A DNA stretch of 64,000 nucleotides from Spinacia oleracea (GCF_020520425.1 NC_079487.1:79923141-79987140); one strand, 5' to 3'. Positions 49,868 through 61,693 are shown, counted from the first letter of the stretch. Notes: generated by a model from the letters alone, not told the origin. A program made the numbers and translations.

Positions 49868-52168
49868 CAAAGTAGGACGCCCCAGAATAATATTATAGGC
49901 CGTCAGATCTTTCACAATGAGGAAGCGGACGTCCATTTGACGGGATTCTTTCTTATTTCCCATCCGCAGAGGGAGAGAAATGATGCCGACTGGATGGATG
50001 ACACTACCTCCGAAGCCTATAATGGGATAGTGAATTTTCTCTATCTTTGAGGAATCAGGTTGCAGCCGGTTCAAACACTCAAGACTGATTATATCTGATG
50101 AAGTTCCTGTATCAACCAAGATACGCCTAACCCTCAGATTGGCGACCTTCAACTAAATTACCAACGGGTCGTCATGCGGGGTGGCTATTTTTCCACGGTC
50201 GGCCTCGCCGATTTCTACTTTTGGAAACGGGTCGGTTGTGGCCTTTCCTGACAACATCACTTGCCCCAGCCGCTTGGCATAATCTTTCTGACCTCTCATG
50301 GTTGGACCTCCGGCGGCCAATCCTCCTGATATGACGGCCACAAACTCTGGGTCAGTACGGTTTCCATCTTCTTCCGAGGGAGGTGATTTGTTCTTTTTGT
50401 AGAACGATTTTCCAGAACCTCCTGTGTTCCTGCTGATATAATTCTTTAAGCATCCCTTAGCAGCTAGGCCGTCCAGTGCCCTTTTTAGGCTCTTACATTC
50501 TTTGGTGTCATGTCCAATGTCACTATGAAAGTGACAATACAGCTTGGGGTCCCTACTTTCTGGTGGCAACTTCATGGGAAATGGCCGGTCAATCTCATAC
50601 TTGGACCCAACGTCCATCAGGATTGTGTACATGTCTGTGTTATACTCAAATCGCTCTCGGTCATAAGTTTTGGACCTCTTCTGACCTGCCGCCCCAGGAG
50701 CCCTGTCTGACTCCTTTGCAATAGCCTAAGTCCTATTAGGCCGGCTCTTCTTCTCAAATTTTTCTTTCTTTGCTGCCGGCTCAGCGGTATCACTTCCTCG
50801 AGGCTCTTTCGAGACGCTGTAAATTTCTGTTGCGTGGATAAAGGCCTCGGCCTCATCTAGCACCTCTGCCATGGTTCGCACACTTTTCTTTACCAGATCA
50901 AACTTGAATGAGCCCTTCTTAAGCCCTCTAATGAAGTTATCAAATGCAACACCATCCGGCAAATCTGGAATTTGCCCTGCCTCTAAGTTGAATCTTTTCA
51001 CATAGCTCCTCAGAGACTCATCTTTCCCTTGCTGAATTCGACTCAAATGCATGTTCGTCTTCTTTTCTTCCTTGTGAGCCTTGAACCGAGTAGAAAACAA
51101 TAACTCGAGCTCCGAAAAAGAGCGAATGGTTCCAGTTGGAAGCCTCTCAAACCACTTAGAAGCTACTCCTTTGAGTGTACCTGGGAAATACTTACACCAA
51201 GTTGAGTCGGTTGTTCCTTGAACGTACATGTGATGCCGGTAAACAAAGAGATGCATGTCTGGATCTGTAGTCCCATCATAGGCATCAATGTTGGGCGGCT
51301 TAACCTTGGGTTCCCTCAGTGCTCTCATGATGTTATCTGCAGAAGGGGTGGAATGTCCTAGGGCCATGTTGGACACTCCCTCCTGAATGTGATACACAGG
51401 ATCCTGGTACCTTGAGTACGGCTCCCGCCGAGAAGACTCACGACGGCGAGTTTGAAGAGTTGGACGAGTGACCCCTGTGCGCGCTTGACTCAAGTGCGTG
51501 TAAGTTGGGTGAGGTAGAGGTCTGTCCGGCATGACGGGGGTTGACCATGTATCAGAAAGTTCAGATTCAGAATCAGGTACCTGCTCTGCGTGTGGCTGCT
51601 CACGTCCTCGAGACGTTTCGCCGACCAGCCGTTGAGGCAGTCGGCGCGGTAGGTAAGACAGGGTCTGATTGGCCTGATTTGCTGGCAACCGCCTCCTGAC
51701 ATCCTCGCCTGTCTTCCTGGTCCAGACGTTCGGGGGACGCAGAGACAGTGATGGCCTATTATCTGTCGGCCTCTCATGATTGGCAGCCGCAGTGGTGGAG
51801 TAAATCAACATGCTCTTCTGCACCTCAGCGTTGACTGTCTTGCCCATATCAGCTTGGAACTCGGTCAAGATAGCTCGTAGGGCACCCACGGACACGGGCA
51901 TGTCTGGATTTTCCTCCATTACTGTGTCTGATTGAGGATCTAGGTGTCCACCAGGGGGAGTGCGGTTTGCCTGCTCGTCCTCCTCACTGAGCACTTCCAC
52001 CTCGGCGGCATGACGGGGTGTGTGCTCTGGTGCAAAAACCCGGGCGACATCTCCTGTGATTCTTGGAGCTGGCGTCTGCTGCTGCTCAGTCGGCATTTCC
52101 CTTTCCACTGGTGGCCGCTCCACCCTTACAGGCCGCCCACTATCATTTTCCTGTCGTTGCTCTTCCAT
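49868..52168 (-). pseudogene. gypsy gag and protease, 5' part of the split gag-pol
   Basis: The ATG at 52168 is the first in frame. Residues 1-250 are low-complexity. The retrotransposon gag domain is at about 51330-50830 (WFERLPTGTI, FSTRFKAHK, RSYVKRFNLEA). A CCHC-like CHFHSDIGHDTKEC lies near 50540. The aspartic protease site VDTGTSS is near 50120, followed by YNIILGRPTLN at 49900-49868. Two in-frame TAGs (50726-50728 and 50153-50155) would each fit a former CAG. The sequence then breaks off into copia copy B. Confidence 0.9.
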
Positions 52169-52180
52169 ACTACCGTACCT

Positions 52181-52197
52181 CCCCACAGACGGCGCCA
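52181..52197 (-). other. Primer binding site of the gypsy element
   Basis: On minus, TGGCGCCGTCTGTGGGG lies 2 bp from the LTR end. The TGGCGCC start is shared by many plant Ty3/gypsy elements. I do not assign the tRNA. Confidence 0.8.
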
Positions 52198-52199
52198 AA

Positions 52200-52710
52200 T
52201 GTTGTGGGGTTTTTCCGGTAAGCTAGACTTTGAGGTTTCCGGTAGCCGATGTTTAAGCAAGGATGCGTTTTAAGAGAGAGAAAGTAGAGAGAAGGCAGAG
52301 CAGTAAATGTCCTTGTTGTGTTGTGATTCTGACCCTTTTTTCTTGGAAAATGGGGCTTTATATAGTACTATGTTATTTGGGGAATGACCTAACATTTCCT
52401 TACGTGATTGGCTGAAGTAGGAGGAGAGGACAAGTGTCCTTTCCTTTGGCAGTTTTCTGGATTTTATGTCATAAATGGGTTGTTTGGGCTTTTGTGCCAT
52501 CATGCGGTACTGACCACGTATACCACTTATGTATAAACGAGAATACATACATTTATATGTACGTGAATACGGGTACGTATGCTTCGTAGTTATTTAGATA
52601 GGTATTTATACATCAGAATAGAAGTCGTATGGTTTGCTTACGGGGCGTAATACGTGCCAAGTGTCGTACCTTTATTGGTACACGTTGGCATGGTAATTTT
52701 GCCCACAACA
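52200..52710 (-). repeat. 5' LTR of the gypsy element
   Basis: 511 bp with perfect TGTTGTGGG/CCCACAACA tips. A TATA box reads TATATAAA on minus (52364-52357), directing transcription away from cpSRP43. The outer end is 268 bp from the cpSRP43 start codon. Confidence 0.9.
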
Positions 52711-52715
52711 CATAT
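52711..52715. repeat. Probable target duplication of the gypsy element (CATAT)
   Basis: These are the five bases next to the LTR. The partner copy lies outside the window, so this is a prediction. Confidence 0.5.
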
Positions 52716-52910
52716 GACAATTAAACTTTTATTAAATTGTGTTAGATTCTAAAAAGTATAACATACAAGAACGAAAAAATAAATTATAAAAAAATAGTTT
52801 GAGTTGGATTAATGGGTAACTTGGTTATTCAAATGAATCAAATAAGTCCAAGATGTGATAAAAGAGGGAAATCCCAAACACAAAGTGGATATGATTTCTT
52901 ATCTTCCCCA

Positions 52911-52916
52911 TATAAA
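52911..52916 (+). promoter_or_regulatory. TATA box of cpSRP43
   Basis: TATAAA 62 bp upstream of the ATG and about 200 bp from the retrotransposon LTR. The core promoter appears intact. Confidence 0.7.
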
Positions 52917-52977
52917 CTCCCATTCCCATTTCTCACCCTCAAACAATCATCAACTTTTCAGTCTTCCACCCGAAAAA

Positions 52978-54099
52978 ATGGACACTCTATCCCTCACTCC
53001 TCACCTCTCCCGCCTTAAACTCACCCTCCCTCCGGCCTCGCCACCACCCAGTTTCCTCTCTCCTCGCCCTCTCCTCCTTCGCCACCGCTCCCTCACTTTC
53101 TCTCTCTTCGCTGTCCAACCCCAACAACAACCACCCACCACCACAACCTCCTACGACTCCTATAACGAAGACGAATCCTACGGCGAAGTTAATCGTATTA
53201 TTGGCAGCCGTGTTTCCCCTAACTCACCAACCACCATGGACTACCTCGTCGAATGGAGAGACGAGCACGCCCCTACCTGGGTCCCCTCCAACTACATCGC
53301 TAGCGACGTCGTTTCAGAGTACGAAACCCCTTGGTGGACTGCCGCCAAGAAGGCCGACGCTTCCGGGCTCGAGAACATCCTCGCCCAGCCCGAGTCAGCC
53401 CGAGACGTCGACGCTGTGGACTCCGATGGGCGCACAGCCTTACACTTCGTCTCCGGGCTTGGGTCCGAACCGTGCGTCGCCCTCCTCGCCTCGTACGGCG
53501 CTGATGTCAACAAGAAGGACGTGACAGGTGGAAGCCTCACACCACTCCACATGGCAGCGGGATACGCGAGGCCTGACGCCGCGCGCGCTCTCATCGAAGC
53601 CGGCGCGGATTCTGATTTAGAAGACGACAAGGGACGCACACCGTTGGATCTGGCGCGGGAAATCCTAGCCGTTACTCCAAAGGGGAATTTAATGCAATTT
53701 GGAAGAAGAATGGGGTTGGAAAACGTAGTGAAAATATTAGAGGGAGCCATTTATGAATACGCAGAAGTTGAGGGGGTTTTGGAGAAAAGAGGAAAAGGTG
53801 AGAATTTAGAGTATTTGGTGAAATGGAGAGATGGGGGAGAGAATGATTGGGTTAAAGCTGGGCTTATTGCAGAGGATTTGGTGAGAGATTTTGAAGATGG
53901 ACTTGAGTATGCCGAGGCCCAAGGCGTGATCGGGAAGAGAGTTGGAGATGATGGCGAAAGAGAGTTTTTGGTGAAATGGGTTGATTTTGAGGATCCCACA
54001 TGGGAGCCTGAGGCGAATGTGGATCCTGATTTGATCAAGGATTTTCAAGACTCCGAAAATAATAGTACTAGCAATAGTAACTCGAGTATTGGCACTTGA
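52978..54099 (+). CDS. CAO: Chloroplast signal recognition particle 43 kDa protein (cpSRP43)
   Basis: An intronless 373-residue protein. In the stroma, cpSRP43 with cpSRP54 binds light-harvesting chlorophyll proteins and delivers them to Alb3 in the thylakoid; it also acts as a chaperone for those clients. Residues 1-60 are Ser/Pro/Arg-rich, a chloroplast transit peptide. Chromodomain 1 covers about residues 65-120 ([19 protein letters not shown]). Ankyrin repeats follow at about 125-255 ([39 protein letters not shown]). Chromodomain 2 ([15 protein letters not shown]) and chromodomain 3 ([16 protein letters not shown]) end the protein. Length and domain order match the family. I chose the ATG at 52978 because it begins the transit peptide and lies 62 bp after a TATA box; an in-frame upstream Met at 52855 precedes the TATA. 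The CAO symbol is by Arabidopsis homology. Confidence 0.96.
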   Translation: MDTLSLTPHLSRLKLTLPPASPPPSFLSPRPLLLRHRSLTFSLFAVQPQQQPPTTTTSYDSYNEDESYGEVNRIIGSRVSPNSPTTMDYLVEWRDEHAPTWVPSNYIASDVVSEYETPWWTAAKKADASGLENILAQPESARDVDAVDSDGRTALHFVSGLGSEPCVALLASYGADVNKKDVTGGSLTPLHMAAGYARPDAARALIEAGADSDLEDDKGRTPLDLAREILAVTPKGNLMQFGRRMGLENVVKILEGAIYEYAEVEGVLEKRGKGENLEYLVKWRDGGENDWVKAGLIAEDLVRDFEDGLEYAEAQGVIGKRVGDDGEREFLVKWVDFEDPTWEPEANVDPDLIKDFQDSENNSTSNSNSSIGT

Positions 54100-55572
54100 T
54101 TCTTTTGGTTTTCGAATGTAGTGTATGATTGTGTATTTGAGTCAAACGTACTTAATTGTAGAAAATAGAGAAGCAAAGACATTAATTATATTTTTGAAAC
54201 CAAATTTGTCAAAATAAAACAAGACAAAACATGATTACATTTTGAGTTTTCTACTAAGGCCAAGGAGAGGGAAATTTAATCTCAAAGAAAGGGATATTTG
54301 ATTCGAGTTTTACAAGACACAATTCAGATAGAAAACAGCACATGAACTCGTCAAGTACAAAAGTTCTAAACTCAGATATCTGGATCCAATACAAACCGGA
54401 TATCTGATTTAACAAAGCAATATGTTGTGGTTAAATTTTCATTATTATTTTAAGTGTACGGTGTAACTTATTATGGTAAAACAAGGCAAAACAGGGACAT
54501 TTCCGTATGATTAGTTTTACAACGTATGCAAACACTACTACTACAGTTCCACATTTAAGCAACAACTCAACTGAAACTCTAAAGAGGGAGAGACTTGAAG
54601 GCATGTTCAGAGCTCCGCTTCGCTTTCATGCTTCACCTCCTTCCAAAAACAGGTCGATCAAAGATATCGTGCAGCTCAAGCAACTGATCCAATTGTTGGA
54701 ACACTTGCAAGTTACAACATTGGAGTACATTATAAGAGCTTCAATTTGCATAGTCCTCATAATTTTCAGATGTTTGACATTCTCACCCACAAACATCAGC
54801 ACATTCTTGAAGCACATTGCATCAGAAACCACAACAAAATTTCTGTGGCCACAGACTGTTTAGAGCTTGGCTCTGTCTATAGACTGCAGTTTGCTGCATC
54901 CAACTGTCTGTACCAAATGCATGACCTATACTGCAACCTCGAAAACACTTAAATATTGAAACAACACAATTAGCAACAACTCTGTACGTAACTGTTCACA
55001 ACTATGATCAATGTTCCGAATCTAAAAGGAATAGAACACGGGTAGGCACGGTATTTATTTAATAGATGTCTGAATAAAATTGCAGAACAAGATAAAAGGA
55101 TGGAACAAAGAAGCAGGGACAAAAGAAATACTGCATTTGTAACTTCCGCAAGAAATTTCCAGGTAAAACATTCACTGCTTTGAAAAGTAAAAACTGTTGC
55201 AATATACAATTAGAAAACTCTTGCCTGCTTTAAAAGATATATAAAGCATGCATACAAGAGCTAGCGCAATGTCCCCTCAAAGAACAAAGAAGTCCTAAAG
55301 TATCAGTAATGAAGTTTAACATCCCTTCTACGAAGAACAATTAAACCATCTCATACATGCTAAACAGATTTGTACACGTTTTCGTAAAAACTTACCCAAT
55401 TTTCTATCAACCTTAAACTGCATTAACAATTCTCAGAATGTACAATTTGAACATTCTCGCGACCTTCTTACACAGGGTACTAGTTAAACAGAACTCAGAG
55501 GTATGCTTAAACAAGCACTTGGCTAGTAATAAGCTCAACACAAGGCCCTCCAATTGAAATTAACCTCCTTAG
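54100..55572. other. Intergenic region between cpSRP43 and the Agenet/ENT gene (convergent 3' ends)
   Basis: The first part is the 3' untranslated region of cpSRP43 and the last part that of the minus-strand gene. Short open frames (such as 54507-54863) lack splice context, composition or motifs of genes. No element with inverted or direct terminal repeats was seen. Confidence 0.5.
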
Positions 55573-56862
55573 CTAGTAACAACTCAACCCAATACCTCTA
55601 CTAGACTTTAACCTCCTTAGTTCCACCAAATGTTCATCAGTTGAAACAGAATACTTCTGGCGAAGGTTTGTTAGGTAGGTTTCCAATTCCCAACTCAAGG
55701 GACCACAAGCATACAATGCTTCTAGAGTGCTACGATAACTACTTAACTCTAGCTCATGCGATCTTAAAGTATCTACCCGTTTTGAGTGACCGGGAGACAT
55801 TCCTTCATCATCTCCCTTATGATTAACTGATTCAGCGGAATCGGAATCCTGACTACAGCTGGATGACAAATGGCTGACCAACCTATCAAAATGGGCATCA
55901 CAATTGCTATTGCTACCAACAGATGATTTATCATCAACACAATCATGTTCAAAGGTTCTACCAAGAGGCTGGGGATTATCATATTTTTTATAGCTAGTGT
56001 TGTTAAATTTGGTTGTTTCCTTAGAAATTTGCACCTTCTCCTTACCCAGAATTTTCCTTAGTTTACCAGGTGTCTGTACCTTCCCAGTGAAAGAATACGA
56101 GTCCTCAACGTGATGCTCAACCTCCTTGTTCACTGCGTTTTGTTGCTGACCACACTCCAGATAAGCTTCATCATTTGATAGGTAGTCCTCCAATGACCTT
56201 TTCCGTGTCTTGGACAGTAAGACAAATTTCTGATCCTTCAAAATGTTCAAGTCACCTTGTGTTTGCATATGAGCCATTTTCTGCATCCTAGATATCAGTT
56301 TCTTATCAATTCCTGAATCCTGCATTTGTCAAACAAGACTAGTAAGTATAACCTCAAATAAACTCTACTTGGGAAGTAAAAAACAAACAAAATACAAGAA
56401 CTGTTATGGAAGGTCGACATCGTTGCATACGAGAAATATACAGTGATAGTAGAGATTTACCTTCTCCATAGGAACCCACTGGTTATCTTTCCATTCTTGC
56501 CGTGCTCTGACACCAGATTTCCTTACTCTAAACTGATCAACAGATCCAATCACCTGGATACCATAATACTCATCATCTTCAATAACCTCTTCAATCATAC
56601 TAACTCTCCAGTAACCATCATCCAACACCTCTAAAACATCACCAACAGCCCAAACTGTAGACCCCGTCAATGATGGAGGACGAGGTCGGACTATCCCGGA
56701 GGGAACTTTGTCAACACCCTCTTTAGCTACGTGAGGACTGCGATAATATCTCACTGTATAACCATCTCCGTTATCCTCCACAATCTGTGCACACCGCCAA
56801 ACACCTGAAGGATCCTTCTTCTTAGAAAAGACCTCCACCATACTCCCTTTATCAAACCTCAT
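55573..56862 (-). CDS. Agenet (two modules) and ENT domain protein, probable chromatin reader
   Basis: Two coding exons, 56862-56461 and 56319-55573, join in phase to give 382 residues. The intron is GTAAAT..TGCAG. The ATG at 56862 lies 24 bp after an acceptor, and 5' exons are untranslated. Residues 1-135 hold two Agenet (Tudor-like) modules: GSMVEVFSKKKDPSGVWRCA with YTVRYY, then VGDVLEVLDDGYWRVSMI with YGIQVIG and WKDNQWVPMEK. The middle is polar and probably disordered, with basic RKRSLEDY. The C-terminus (about 310-370) fits the ENT fold (YRSTLEALYACGPLSWELETYLTNLRQKYSVSTDEH). Plant proteins with this combination are nuclear and bind modified histones. Which marks this one reads is unknown. 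Confidence 0.88.
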
Positions 56863-57570
56863 ATTCAACTTATTGTAAATCAACACCTGAACAATCAACA
56901 CATAAAAAGATCAGCCAATATGAAAAATAATCAATCAACACCTGAACAATCAACACATAAAAAGATCAGCCAATATGAAAAATAATCAATCAACATATGG
57001 AATAAGTGTTAAACAGAACCACATTACTGCAAAACCATAAACATTACAAGGAAATTTATCAAAGTAACTTATAAATCTTCTTTTCCGAAATTATCAACAA
57101 TTTCCCCTTTTTTTAATCAAAAAGATCAAAATTTTCAAAGAAATTAGTCTACTTAGTACTTAGTAAACAAGATCATGATCTCACATACGGCTGAATTTCA
57201 CATAGATAACCAAAAAATTAAATTAAATAATTTCAAATAAAAATAACAATGCAAGTAAAATTATACCTTTTTTAATAACTTTAAGGTTTCTTTTTACAAT
57301 TTCAACTTAGGGTTACTGCTCAAGTAGCGATTTATCTGCGGAAAACAAAAACAAATAATCCAGAACTTGAATATTTCATACAATCGGAAGAACATCAATC
57401 ACTAAAACCTAATTCGCAAAAATCGGAAGATAAAAATTAGAAATAGAGAAGAAGATGAACATGATACCTTTCTTCGTGAATCGGAACAACGTCGAATTTC
57501 TGCGCTACGAACTGATTGATTGCGATAATCTTCGATTATTGATTGATTTGTAGCACAAAAGCCAGGGTTT
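56863..57570 (-). other. 5' untranslated exons and introns of the Agenet/ENT gene
   Basis: Splice sites on minus give untranslated exons ending at 57468 (AAAG|GTATC) and spanning 57335-57267 (GCAG|ATAA to AAAG|GTATA). An acceptor at 56886/56887 opens the coding exon. A 55-bp tandem duplication (56881-56935 and 56936-56990) includes that acceptor, so a second identical acceptor lies at 56941/56942. The transcription start is not fixed. Confidence 0.65.
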
Positions 57571-58768
57571 TTTGGATTTAAAGCTGAAATTACTTGACCA
57601 AAACGTAATTAATTTGTGCAAGTCAGTTTTTAGGTTTGCTTGAGGCTAAATCTTTAGCAAGAGGTTGGTCTTCAACTGAACACGCAATTGAAAGTCCTGA
57701 ACAGAGTAGAATTATGGGGCTATCAAGGTAATCATATATTATCATTAATTAAATACTTGCTAATTTCGAGTTATTTTATTTTTTATTTGTTCTAAATAGT
57801 AACTATATCTCATAGTTTGATAATTGTTGTTAAAAAAATAAAAAAATAAAGTATTTTTAATGCTTATCGAAATTAAACCTAATTTTTTTTTTAGAGAGAA
57901 TAAAAATTACTACTTATATTACATTAAAAAAAATTTCCCCGTACAAGAAACATTTACGTAAAATTTTAACCTAATTGTCAAAATTACAATAACAAACACG
58001 AAAGTATAAGTCGAACACGAATAATTGATCAATCTGATTAATCTATAATAAACACGAATATTAGTCTCGTTCTCCTCTCTCGCCTTCGTAGTAGTGTATT
58101 CTTTTCTTGCTTCATACAAATTTATCCCTAATTTTTACTTTTTCACGTTCAAAACTCCAAATTATTCGTATAATGCAAGGCTTAACTAATTTTGGAATTT
58201 AAGAGGTCCGACAATAATCGAGTTTCTTAGGTTCATTGGTAATCTTAGCAATTTAGGTACAGCCATCAATACAATTTGTAGTCTAGATGATTAAACCTCC
58301 TTAGAACCTCAATTGCACATCAAGAATCTTGAGTTGCACATACCAAACAAATTGCTACATGCAAACAAGTTGATGAATGTTAAAACAAACCAATTTTTGT
58401 TTGAGTACTCTCATTCAAATGAGAAAAACAGATCGTAAAATCAACATGAAAATTGCCGAAGAGCATCTTAGCTGAACATGAAAATCAAAACGCACATGAT
58501 AAAATCGGGAACAAATACTTCCCACATTCATACAAAGTCTCAAAGTCACGCTCTAGATTGAGCATTTGACCTTCTAATACAATGTAGCTCTCTGCCAGCC
58601 AATACAAAGTTAATAAAAAACCATTATCAACTGTCCCAAACTCTCTATTACTACCTATTCAAAACCCACCCTTAAAGAAGAAAAAAATTCAACTTTAGTG
58701 ATACAGTTTAGGGACTGCGGAGAGTTTTAACACACAAGGAGAACGAAAAATAAAACTGATCTTCCAAT
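57571..58768. other. Intergenic region between the Agenet/ENT promoter and the Ran 3' end
   Basis: AT-rich, with no coding frame I can support. 57571-58000 should hold the promoter of the minus-strand gene. The last few hundred bases should include the 3' untranslated region of Ran. Confidence 0.5.
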
Positions 58769-61024
58769 TTACTCAAATGCGTCATCATCATCATCTGGGA
58801 GTGGCTGTGCAGCTGCAACAGCAAGCTCTTGCTCATGCCTACAAAAAACACAAACATGAAACATTATTCCCAGTCATAATAATACTTGCTCATGCCTATA
58901 AAAACCACAAACATGAAACATCATTGACAGTCAAAGTAATAACATCTTGCACAGATTTAAACCAAGCAAATCAAATTACCTCTGCTGTTCAGCCAAGTCA
59001 ATTTGCACCTCTGGGGGGGCCAAAGCTGGAGACTCCACAAAATGTAAGTTTTGATCCCTGAATCAACAAACAACATCGTTAATAAATACTCGGGTGACGA
59101 TTCACATTCTGAGATTTTTCACCAATTTAATAAAATCATCAATTCTTACCCTGCAAGTTTTCGGGCAAGGTAGAGGAAGGGCTTCTCAAAGTTGTAATTG
59201 CTCTTAGCTGATATCTCATAGTACTGCAAGTTCTTCTTCCTGTGGAAGGTAACTTGCTTGGCCTTCACTTGCCTGTTCTTCACATCAACCTTGTTTCCAC
59301 ACAGCACAATTGGAATGTTCTCACACACCCTAAACAAAATTAAAATAGAGTGTTGCAGTGAAATGCATGATCACAAGAATACAACACAATCACAGCAAGA
59401 AAAGGCAAATGATTCAAACATTACCTGCAAAGGTCCCGGTGCCATGTAGGAACATTCTTGTACGTCAATCGAGCGGTCACATCAAACATGATAATGGCAC
59501 ATTGACCATGAATACTGAAAAATGACAACCAAAATTAATACAAACACCTAAAGCCAAATGGGCAATATATACACCAAAACAGCATATAAGATGTAATCAT
59601 TTACAAATAGAAGGAGACATCAATCCCGGACTTGTAGCAATCTCCTCAATTGCGGACAGACTTGATACAAAACTCAATAACACGAACAAGAGGAAAAAAA
59701 AGTGGGAATACAGAGAAACAATTTCATTTACAGAGGACACGGGTAATGTTTTTGTTATCACGCAAACTCCAGTCATCAGGTAACTCGAATAAGCACAAGT
59801 TAACAGATTAATACTCCAGCCCAAAACCAAGGCGAGGACATAATGCACCACAGAGAATTGCTCGAAATTAAGACCCAAAATCCAAAATAAAGGATGCCAA
59901 CAGATTTAACAAAATGCACCACAGAGAATTGCTCAAAATTAAGACCCAAAATAAAGGATGCCATCAGATATTCACAAAATCCATCGCATTCGAACACTCT
60001 TCCTCAAAATCTTCCTACACTAATGATATCATTTCTTACTTGTCCCTCTTCTAAAATTGGGGATAGGCAATTGACATCAAGACTGAACAGACATACATAC
60101 AGACTTCAACATTCATTAATGATCAAATTATGACCTTATGGCTTATGGGTACAACAGATAAAATTGAAATCAATCATATCATATTTCAAACACATATCAC
60201 TTGTTTTGGACGAAGATGGCAAGCAGGTGATGTCAAGATATTTATACGAATAAATAATCATCAAAGAAAGTAACTGAAAATGTTAAACCGTAGTCAAACG
60301 ATCACTCACTAATATCCATCTCTCAGACCACCGAACTTCTCTTGGCCAGCGGTATCCCAGCAGTAAAATCGGATTTGCCCACAGTTAGTGTGGAAATCCA
60401 ATGGGTGAACTTCGACACCAATGGTAGCTGCACAATCAAATTACCCCAAACAAATCATTCACCGCCGCCAAATTTATGATTCAACACTAACAATGAAAAC
60501 AATTACAGCACTTACGTTCATATTTCTTCTCAAATTCACCAGAAAGATGCCTTTTAACAAATGTAGTCTTTCCTGCATATCCAATCACATCTCAATTAAC
60601 ATCACTATCTCTCCAAATTCATCGCATACACAATCAATTGAAAAAATCCACCAAATAAATTATAATTGCAAAATGAAACCCAGGTGACGACCCACACAGA
60701 TCCAAAAGAAATCTTAATTCAAAAAAAATATACTCCAACCTTACCCTAATCACACTCAATTAAACCCAAATATTTGGTTCTAAAGCTTAATTTCATATGA
60801 ATTAATATGATGAAATGGGCAGCGAGGAAACGATCGTAGAAAAATTACCTGTACCACCATCACCGACAAGAACAAGCTTGAAACTTGGGTAGTCCACAGT
60901 TTGCTGATTCGGCAAAGCCTAATAATCCCAGAAAAAAAAACAAATCAAATTATGAAATAATTGAATTTTAACACGATAATCAAATTAACAACACAATTAA
61001 CATCAAACAAATTGAACTAACCAT
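58769..61024 (-). CDS. RAN: GTP-binding nuclear protein Ran
   Basis: Eight coding exons join in phase: 61024-61022 (only the ATG), 60918-60849, 60572-60516, 60427-60310, 59514-59425, 59329-59150, 59057-58980 and 58838-58769. They total 666 bp for 221 residues, the usual plant Ran length. Motifs are GDGGTGKT (P-loop), the switch I segment [20 protein letters not shown] (switch II), NKVD, and [12 protein letters not shown]. The acidic DDDD tail is diagnostic of Ran and replaces the prenylation Cys of other small GTPases. Ran drives nuclear transport and helps spindle and envelope assembly. All introns are GT-AG; the one between exons 4 and 5 is 795 bp. No damage was seen. Confidence 0.97.
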
Positions 61025-61105
61025 ATTTAGAATTTGAGTATTAAGCTGTAAATTGGAAATGCAGAGGAGAGAGAAAATGAGAAAGAGAATGGGAGAGATG
61101 AACCC

Positions 61106-61130
61106 TAGGGTTTGAGGTGAGGGTTATATA
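61106..61130 (-). promoter_or_regulatory. Ran core promoter: TATA box and telo-box
   Basis: On minus, TATATAA (61130-61124) is followed by AAACCCTA (61113-61106), a telo-box, about 85 bp before the ATG. Telo-boxes are common near starts of plant ribosomal and cell-cycle genes. Confidence 0.6.
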
Positions 61131-61332
61131 TGAAGGGTTTTTGAAAGGGGGAAAAGGAGGTGTAATAAATTATTAAATTGTTTTTTTTAATGGGAAAAGT
61201 ATAATTTGAATTTTTGAAGGGGAAGGTGGCGTTTGGCCAACGCGAGAATCTACACCGTTGGATTTAGGGGAATTTTGTTCCGTTGAGATCTTTCGTCTTT
61301 GTTTTCTCTCTCCATTTTTTTAATACGTTTGA

Positions 61333-61349
61333 CACGTGTGTGACACGTG
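61333..61349. promoter_or_regulatory. Two G-boxes upstream of Ran
   Basis: CACGTG at 61333-61338 and 61344-61349 are 11 bp apart, about one helical turn, in repeated GACACGTG context. They are about 310-325 bp from the ATG. bZIP or bHLH binding is possible. Confidence 0.5.
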
Positions 61350-61450
61350 AGTTGAGCCGTGAAGAATGAAGGAGGCTGTTTCTATCGTTCTAGAACTCTC
61401 CAGAAACGAAGGGTGAATATGTAAATTTGTAATTACGATATCGATAGTTC

Positions 61451-61510
61451 AGCCCACAAGTTCATCACGGCCCAGTTTGGAAACCATATACTTCATTTTG
61501 TTTAGGCCCA
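61451..61510 (-). promoter_or_regulatory. Site II-like TGGGCY elements upstream of Ran
   Basis: On minus, TGGGCT (61456-61451), TGGGCC (61474-61469) and TGGGCC (61510-61505). Site II elements together with a telo-box mark growth-linked plant promoters, which suits Ran. Confidence 0.5.
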
Positions 61511-61693
61511 GTGCAGTACGAGTTTGTATATGGATATTTCATTTTCTGGTACTCTAATGTTCATATTTATTTATCATTAAAACTAAACATATGTAATTTG
61601 TTTATTAAGTTCTGGAACTTGTACGTTGATTTTTATATTCTAAGAATAAAATATATTTTTTATTGATGTAATATCAGAAAATAGTGTTCACAT

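Larger units (their letters stand above)
1..52710 (-). mobile_element. Ty3/gypsy LTR retrotransposon (Tat-like), host of the nested insertions; 3' end outside the window
   Basis: The element reads on minus. Its 5' LTR is at 52200-52710, followed by a primer binding site, gag-protease, then a 41.6-kb block of younger insertions (8280-49867), then RT, RNase H and integrase (8279-5067), and finally an ORF antisense to pol (3-3555). Protease residues (DTG), the RT motif YIDD and integrase residues are readable. An antisense extra ORF between pol and the 3' LTR is known from the plant Tat lineage, which is why I assign that lineage. At least three in-frame stops, frameshifts and a deletion in RNase H make it non-autonomous. 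The 5-bp sequence CATAT at 52711-52715 should be its target duplication; the partner lies left of the window. Confidence 0.88.

Noticed and set aside
54507-54863. 118-residue plus-strand frame downstream of cpSRP43
   Set aside because: No motif, unlike coding composition, and it overlaps the expected 3' region of two convergent genes.
61388-61406. Heat-shock-element-like TTCTAGAACTCTCCAGAA upstream of Ran
   Set aside because: Only the first TTCnnGAA pair is perfect and the spacing of the next block is off. Too weak to list as a site.
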